From Negativicutes bacterium (GTDB taxonomy: Bacteria; Bacillota; JAAYKD01), in NCBI GenBank assembly GCA_021372785.1, contig JAJFTT010000011.1, positions 1 to 64,000 of the forward strand: 64,000 nucleotides of DNA, in the 5' to 3' direction. How positions within the stretch are numbered: the first letter of the stretch is position 1; every line of letters starts with the position of its first letter. This document shows positions 30,201 to 39,200 of this stretch, piece after piece. Position numbers and translations under genes: made by a program. A model generated the notes under the pieces. The model worked only from the letters and a program-made list of their open reading frames with translations, did not search any database and had not been told where the DNA came from.

Positions 30201-33200
30201 TGCTGGTCAGGCTGCCTGTATAGAGGCCGGAACCCAGCACCGTAACCCGCAGATACTGATTGCAGTCTGCCGCTGTCAGCGTATAAGCCGCATTGGTCGC
30301 GCCGGCAATTGGTTCATACTCGCCCTCTGCTGCCGCAGAACGGTACCATTGATAGGTCACCGTCGCTTCGTAGGGAGTCAATTCGCCTGCAGTCAGCGTG
30401 CGGCCGACCTGGGCGCTGCCGCCGGTGGCTGCAAGGCTGATCAGCGCAACGCTGCTTTGCGTGACCTTATGCACGGTGGAGTCACTCGTCACGCTGCCGG
30501 TATAAACGCCCGTGCCGGTCGCAATCACTCTTAGGAAGAACTGACTGTCCGAACCGGTGATCTGATAGCTGCTCGCCGTAGCACCTGTAATATCCACATA
30601 GGCCCCGGTGGTGCCGCATCTCTGCCATTGGTAGGTCACCGAAGCGCCGAGCGGTGTGACTGTTCCGGCTGTCAGGATTTGTCCGATTACGGTGGTACCA
30701 ATTACATCGGAGATGGCGGTCAACGGCCCTTTCTGCACTTGCGCCGTAGCCGCGCTGGTAATCACGCCGGAGAAACCGGCGGAGCCTGTCGCGACTACCT
30801 TCAGATAAGCTTGATAATCGTCGGCTGTCAGCAGATAACTGCTGCCGGTGGCTCCACTGATCGCAAGATATTCGCCGTCTATCGTGGCGCATCTTTGCCA
30901 CTGATAAGTTGCGCTGGCGCCGGCTGGCGTCAGAACCCCCGCAGTCAGAAGGTTGGCTACCTGAGGCAGACCCCCGATTGCCGTGATACCGTTGAGAACT
31001 CTACCTTGCGTACTGACCGGTCCGATAGAGACACTGCTCAGCGTACCGGTGAAATTTCCTGAACCACTGACCGACAGACGCAGATATTGCAGATCATCCT
31101 CTGCCGTCAGCACATATTGATTTGTATTCGCCCCGGCAATATCACTGTAACTACCGTCAAAGGCCGTACTTCTTTGCCATTGATAAGTTACCGCAGCGTT
31201 AGCGGGCAGCAATTGATCCATTGTCAGAGTTTCACCGATGACCGGGTTGCCGCTGATTGAAACGCTGATCAGCGTTTCTTTTGCAGTAGCCGGAAAGACT
31301 GCCGTTACGCTGCCGCTATGAGCTGCGTTGGCAGCAACCGCTCCCGTCACCGTAAAGCTGTTATGCTTGACTTTCGCCAGACTATAGCCTGCTTTCGGCG
31401 TAACCTGAATGGTCGCAGTATAAACTGTATTGGCGGCAAAAGTAGATACTGCAGGAGACCAGACCAGGGAAAGCGTATATTCCGTTGTTTCGGCTAGACT
31501 CACCACCGGAACGGCTCCTTTCACCGGAGCAGTCACCCCATTAATGGTAAGCAGGCTGATATCCGTTGTTACCGCGTTTGTTTTGGCGCTGCGGGCAGGA
31601 TTTCCGATTTTTTTACCCCTGGTCGCCACCGGAGTGACTTCCACATCGATCTGTTTTTGCTGCAGTGCTGCTGTGATAACTAAGGTTCTTGCGGTAGCGC
31701 CGCTAATTGCCGTACGATTCGGATTTCCTGCCAGTATCAACATTTGTGAGCCATCACTGAGGTCACTGGCATACCATTGAATCTGGCTGTCGCCTTCCGG
31801 ATCGCCATTGAAATCCAGATAAGTATAATCTACGCTCAGCGTTTCGCCAACCATAGAGGTTCCTAAGATACTGACATTGAGCGCCAGCGGCGCCATTTCT
31901 TCCACCAGTACAGCCGGGGTCGGCAGACTTCTGCTGGCTGCGCCGGGTGTCGTGCCGCTTTGCGCTGCCGGCGTCACTTCAAAGCGAATGGTCTTACCGC
32001 TTTCCGCTATCGTCAGCAGATAAGTGAGGGAGGTCGCGCCGCTGATGGGAGTATCATCCGCATACCACTGGAAAGTACTCGTTGCCTCCGGATCGCTGTT
32101 GCTGTCGCTATAAGTATAGGAACCGGTCAGGGTTTGTCCAACCGAAGCGCTGCCGCTGATGCTGACATTGTTGGCCCGCGGGGCGTCCGCTGTCACCACC
32201 GCACAACCGGCAGTACTTCTGACTGCCGTACCGCTTAAAGTACCGCTGAGCGCGATGGGGGTTACTTCAAATTGAATCGTTTTGCCGAGCTCAGCCGCCG
32301 TGATCAGGTAGGTATTTGCCGTTGCGCCGCTGATCGCGGTATTGTCCGCCAGCCAGCGGTAAGTCGAAGTTCCCTGCAAATCGCCGTTCAGATCGCTGTA
32401 AGTATAATAGCCACTCATCGTCTGACCAACTTGCGCCGAACCGGTGCTGCCGACATTACCGGCGACCGGTGCAGCTTCCGCATAGACGACCGGTCCGACG
32501 GCAGCGCTGGTATAACTGCCGGAATAGGCACCGGAACCGGTCAGGCTAACCCGCAGATATTGACCAAGTTCGTTGGCGCTCAGCGCCAATGTGGCATTGG
32601 TTGCCCCGGCTAGATCCGTAAAGTCAGCCGCATTGCCGGTAGCGGAAATTTGCCATTGGTAAGCACCGGTGGCCGCCGCCGGGGTCAAGCCGCCCGCCGT
32701 TATCGTATTGCCCACAACGGCTGTGCCGCCGATCGGCGCCATGGCCGAAATCGGGAAAGCGGCGATGCGATCCGTAGAAGCGCTGATCACTGTCCCGGTA
32801 TAGGCACCGGACCCGATGGCGACAACGCGCAGATAGTAGTTGTATTCTACCACCGTGACAAGGAAGGTTGAAGCAGTGGCTCCGGCTAGATCGGTATAGG
32901 TCCCATTGACTGTGGTTGAAATCTGCCACTGATAGGTTACGGTGGCATTGGTCGGCTGTACAGCGGCTGTCAGAGTCTGTCCCGCCTGCGCCGTACCGTT
33001 GATTGCAACACTGGTCAGGGGAGTAGGAGTTTCTACGACTGGCCCGGTATAATTGCTGGTGACGGTGCCGGTATAGGAACCGGAACCGGTCGCTTTTACT
33101 TTGAAATAATAGCCATAGGTTTGAGTCAAAGGTATTGTATAGGTGTTGGCTGTCGCACCGGCAATATCGGTATAGCTGCCGGATATACTGCTGCTGACCT

Positions 33201-36200
33201 GCCACTGATAGGTCACAGTAGCCAGCAATGGCGTCACCGTGCCTGCGGTCAAAGTCACGTTGCGGGCAGTGGTATAAAGGATATCCGAAATGGCAGTAAT
33301 CGGCGTCGTTTGACTGAGTGCGATGACCGGCCCCTTAAAGCCCGAAATCACAATACCGGTATAAGCTCCGGTTCCCGTTGCGCTGACCTTGAGATAGTAA
33401 CCTAAATCCGTATTTTGGATGGTATAGGAAGCAGAAGTTGCAGCTGTGATCGTTTCATAAGTTCCATCGGAAGTCAGGCAGCGCAGCCATTGATAAGTAA
33501 CCGTGGCACCGTTCGGCGTCAGACTGCCTGCACTGACCAGCTGTGTTGGCGCTGTTGTACCAATGATCGACCCAATTGCAGTCAGCGGAGTCAGGGAGGT
33601 TTTTGCGCCGATGGCAACACTCACCTTTTCTAAACTGCCGCTGAAAGCGCCAGAACCTGTGACCACTAACTTAAGATAATAGCCTACTGTATTTGTCCCC
33701 TGACCGGAACCCAGTTTATTTTCCGGAACAACGATGGCTGCGGTCGTTGCTCCGATCAAATCCCAACCTTGTGGATTCGGACTATTGGAAAGATACCACT
33801 GATATGTCACGGTTGCGTTGGCAGGGGTAATTACTCCCGCAACGAACGCTTGCCCAATATTGCAGCTGCCGGTAAAATCTCCGAGCGCGGTGATAGGGCA
33901 GGCGGCAATGGCTCCTTTCACAGCAGCATTCTCCACACTGCCGGCATAAACACCGGAGCCGGTGGCGACGACTTTGATAAATTTACCATAATCAGCAGCT
34001 GTTAAAGTGTACTGCGAATTCGTTGCTCCGCTGATGTCGGTATAGTTCCCTCCGCTTGAATCCGCCCGCTTCCACTGATAGGTCACACTGGCATTAGTCG
34101 GTACGATAGCTCCCGCTGTCAGGGTTTGGTTAACAGTCGCTGTCCCTGTAATCGGTCCAATCGAGGTGAGCGATTGAAAGGTTGCACTGACCGGTCCGGC
34201 CGCAGAACTCGTCACTGTCCCGGTATAGCTGCCCGTGCCGGTTGCAATGACTTTCAAAGAACAATTCAAATCGGACGCTCCCAGGAGATAAGTTTTTTCG
34301 GTCGCGTTGGCGATATTGCTGAAGTTCAAACCGGAGGAATCGGAACGCTGCCACTGATAAGTGACCGTGGCATCAAGCGGTGTCAACGGTCCGGCTGTAA
34401 TGGTTTGTCCCGTAGCGACGGTGCCGCTGATGCTGCCGATAGCAGTCAGCGGTGCTGCCGCAATCAAAGCAGTCGGCGCGCTTTCTACCCAACCGGAAAA
34501 GGAACCGGCACCGGTGGCAATCACCTTAATATAAGCATGATAGTCACTGCTCGTTGTTGTATAGCTGCTGGCGGTTGCTCCGATAATTTCAGCATAGGTT
34601 TCCGCTCCGGCAACTTTGCGCAGCCATTGATAGGTGACCGCCGCGCCGTAAGGTGTGGTGGCACCGGCATGCAGGAGCTGACCGACCTGTGAAATCCCGG
34701 TGATGGCACTGATTGCGGTGATCTTAAAGGGGTAAGGTTCGATGCGACCGTAAGCGGCGCTGAGTAAACCGGCCGTCGGATTTGTCTCATAAGCTCCGGT
34801 GCCAACAATTAAAACTTTCAGATAACCATCATCATCCGCATCGACAATCGTATAGCTTCTGCCGGTGGCGCCGGCAATATTGCTATAATCTGTACCGTTT
34901 TTACTGGCGCGCTGCCACTGATAGGTGACCGTGGCATCAGCAGGCGTCAAGACACCCGCAACCACTGTCTCACCAACCGCCGGTGTACCGGTGATATTGC
35001 CGGCTGTGACCAGTTGCTTCAGGGTAATTGACGTACCGCTGGGATTGACCGAACCGCTGAAGGTGCCACTGCCGGTCGCGACCGGTCTGACATATTTACC
35101 AAAATCGGCTGCTGTCAAAACATAACTGCTGGCAACAGCACCGCTGATATTGGCATACGCACTGTCGGACGCTCCGGCAGAACGCTGCCACTGATAAGTC
35201 ACTGTTGCATTGCTTGGTGAAACGGCTCCTGCCGTTAAGGTTTGCCCTACTCTCGCCGTGCCACCGGTCGCTGCAATGCTGATCAGCGCCGTGGGAACCG
35301 TACCGCTGGGTGAAATCACAGCCGTCGGTAAACTGGTTACTGAACTCTCATACGATTGACTGCCGGTGACTAGAACCCGCAGATAACATGCTACATCCGC
35401 ATTTGTTAATAAGTAGGTGTTGGCTGTGGCATCCGTGATATTGGTGTAATTGCTGCCGGAGGTATCGCTTCGCTGCCATTGATAGGTGACAGTCGCTCCG
35501 AGAGGAGTCACTGCACCGGCAGTCAGCGTTTGACCGGAGATCGTTGAACCGCTAATGTTGGAGATTGCTGTGATCGAACCCTTGCTGATCAGATCGGTCG
35601 GCGTACTGATGACTTCGCCAAAATAGACACCAGTGCCTTCGGCAATTACTTTCAAATATTTCCCATAATCGGCAGTGGTTAGCGTATAGCTGCTGCTCGT
35701 CGCTCCGCTGATATTAGCGTAAGTACCGTCGGCTTCACTGGAATTTTGCCACTGATAGGAGACGGAAGCACCATACGGCAGCACGGTACCGGCTGTCAGC
35801 ACCTGACTGACTTTGGTTACGCCGGTAATGGCGCTGATCGAGCTGATGGCATTGGGGCTGCCGACCGGTCCTGTGTTGTTGCTGTACACCATACCGGAAT
35901 AACCGGAAATCCCGCTGACCGCTACCCGAATATAATAAGTGTTATCCGCTGTGACCAACGTATAGGTGCTGGCGGTTGCACCGCTGATGGCTGCATAACT
36001 GCCGTTGACATAACGCTGCCATTGGTAACTGACAGTCGCTCCGTAGGGTGTTACTGTACCGGCAGTTAGAATTTGATCTACTTCCGCCTTGCCGATGATA
36101 TTGGAAACAGCGGTGATCGGACACACCGCCACAGGGCCAAGGGCTGTGCTGCTGATGCCCTCGGCTGGCGTAGCATAGATACCGGCACCGTGAACAACCA

Positions 36201-39200
36201 ATTTGATGTACTGATTGAGATCACTTGGTGTCAGCGTGTAGGTTGCCGTTGTCGCTCCGCTGATGTTACTGTAAACTCCGTTGATTTCCGTGCAGCGCTG
36301 CCACTGATAGGTAACGGTCGCTCCCAAGGGTGTGGTCGTACCTGCGTTTAAAGTCTGGCCGACGCGGGCAATCCCGTCGATGGCGCTGAGTGCTGTAATT
36401 GGCGTTGCATTGGTTAATACCGGACCGGTGCGCAGACTAGTCAGAGTTCCACTGTAATAACCGAAGCCGGTCACGGTAACTTTGAGATATCGGTTTTCAT
36501 CGCCGGCAGTCAGGGTGTAGGTATTGGAGGTTGCGCCGGTAATGTCGCTGTAATTCTCACCGTTCAGATCGGATCTCTGCCACTGGTAATTGACTGTTGC
36601 GGCGGATGGTGTCAGATTGCCGGCGGTAATCACCTGCCCGATCGTCGCCGTACCGCTGATCGAACCGATCGCGCTGAGAGGGGCTGCCGTGATGGGACCG
36701 GCATAACGGCTCCAAACCGTACCGCTGTAGGAACCGGAGCCGGTTGCTTCCACTTTGAAAAAATAGCCTTTATCAATTCCTAAGATATTATAAGTTTTCG
36801 AAGTTGCACCATTCACCACAGCGTAAGTACCGCTTGCCGTATCGCAGCGATACCATTGATAGGTGACGGTAGCACCGTAAGGTGTGACTGTACCTGCTGT
36901 CAGCGACTGAAATACTTCCGTCAAACCAATGCTGTCTGCAATGGCAGTGATGGCGGTGATTCCGCCGGTATTGGCTTTCGGCACAATATAATTGCTGAGC
37001 ACTGTTCCGGTATAAGGCAAGATTCCGGTCACTGCCACTCGGATATAGATAGTGTTAGTCAAATTGTTATCCGCGGCGACTAAGGTATAGCTGGCTGAAG
37101 TTGCTCCTAGAATATCTGAATAAGTGCTGCCGCTGTTAGTGGATCTCTGCCATTGATAACTCACCGTGGCACCGGCAGGGGTTACCGTTCCTGCAGTCAC
37201 CGTGTAGGTGATCACCGTGGTACCGCTGATATTGGTGATCGAGATTAACGGACAGGCGGTGACTGAACCCACCGCACTGCTTTCCACGCTGGCAGCATAT
37301 GCGCCGGAGCCGGTCGCTTTGACGCGGAGATACTTGCCTAAATTTGCGGCGGTTACCGTATAGGAAGAAGCTGTGGCATAACTGAGATCCGTAAAGGGCC
37401 CGCTCAGGCTATCCGCTGTCTGCCATTGGTAAGTCACCGTCGCATTCGTCGGTGCCACAGCACCGGCGGTCAGCATCGAACCAACTTGAGCGGTTCCTGT
37501 AATCGCACCAATGGACGTGATATTCTGTGTGCTGGTCGCTACCAGACTGCTGCGGGGGCTGATGACTGTGCCGGTATAAGCACCATAACCGGTTGCCACG
37601 ACTTTTAAATAGCAGTTTAGGTCAGCATCACTCAAGGTATAACTGGCGGAAGTTGCACCGGCAAGATCTGTATAGATACTGCCGCTGAGATCGGATCTTT
37701 GCCATTGATAGGTAACCGTCGCCTCGGCCGGAGTCAGGGTGCCGGCGGTCAAAACCTGTCCGGATACCGTGGAACCACTAATCGCACCGATGGCGGTAAT
37801 CTGCTGCGCCGCCGTTTTAATCGGACCGATGCTGGCGCTGACTGTGCCGGAGAAGGTTCCCGAGCCGGTCGCCACCACGCGGTAAAATTGATTCAAGGCA
37901 GCCGCGGTTAAGTAATAGCTGCTATTGGTTGCTCCGCTGATGTTGGTATAGGTCCCATTGAGAGCAGTGCTTTGCTGCCACTGATAGGATGCTGTCGCTT
38001 CCGCTGGGGTCAAGGCGCCGGCGGTCAAGGTTTGACCAATATAAGGCGTGCCATTGATTGCAGCCATAGCGGTGATGGCCGTCGCCGCAAAGACAACCGG
38101 TCCGGAGCTGACGCTTTCCACACTGCCGCTATAACTGCCTGTGCCGCTGATTCTCACTTTGATATAGTGGTTCTTATCATCAAAAACCAAAGTATAGGTG
38201 GAAGAGGTGGCGCCAACAATCTCGCTGTATTCGCCGTCCGCACTGTCTGCACGCAGCCATTGATAACTGACGGTCGCTTCCGCCGGTGAGCAGGCTCCTG
38301 CGGTTAAGGTTTCATACTGACGGGTGGTGCCGCTGATTTCTCCGATACCGGTTAAGGGAATGCCGCTTACTTTGGCGCTGGGGCTGCTGTAAACCGTCGC
38401 GCTGTAATTGCCGCTGCCGCTGGCAGCGACTCTGAGGTAATTGTTCTTATCGGCAAGCACTAGGGTATAAGCAATGTCCGTTGCTTCGGCAATATCGGCA
38501 TAGCTGCCGTCAATCGTCTCGCAGCGCTGCCACTGATAGGTTGCCGTGGCGCCGGAAGGAATGAGGTCAACAGCCGTCAGCTGTTGGCCGATGATTGCGG
38601 TTCCGCTCAGATTGACACCGGTTAGATTTTCTTTGGCCGTTGCCGGGAAGATTGCCGTGATCAACCCGGAATTCGCTGCGTTGGCAGCGGTCGCACCCGC
38701 TACCGTAAAGAAATTCTCGGCGACACCGGCTAAGGTGTAGCCGGATTTTGGCGTGAGCGAGATCGTTGCCGTATAAACGGTATTCGCCTTAAAGGGAGAA
38801 TCCGCCGGTGACCAGGAAATGGCAGCAGTATACTGCTCGGTAGCCGTAACGCTTGCTGCCGGCAAGGCGCCTTTGACCGGAACGGTTACGCCTTCGATAG
38901 CAGGTAAGGAAATCGGCAGCAATGCTGTTATGGGGAAAACGGCCGTTACCACCCCGCTGTCGGCGGCATTGGTTGCGGCAGCACCCGCCACGGTAAAGAA
39001 GTTTTGCGCAACGCCGGTTAAGGTATAACCCGTTTTCGCCGTCAGTGTGATGGTCGCGGTATAGATCGTATCGGTCAGAAATTGGCTGTGCGCGGGGGAC
39101 CAGGTAATGCTTGCCGTATATTGCTCCGTAGCGCTTATGCCGGCGACCGGTGTCGCACCGATCACCGGCGGCGTCACGCCGGCAATCGCGGCCAGGTTAA

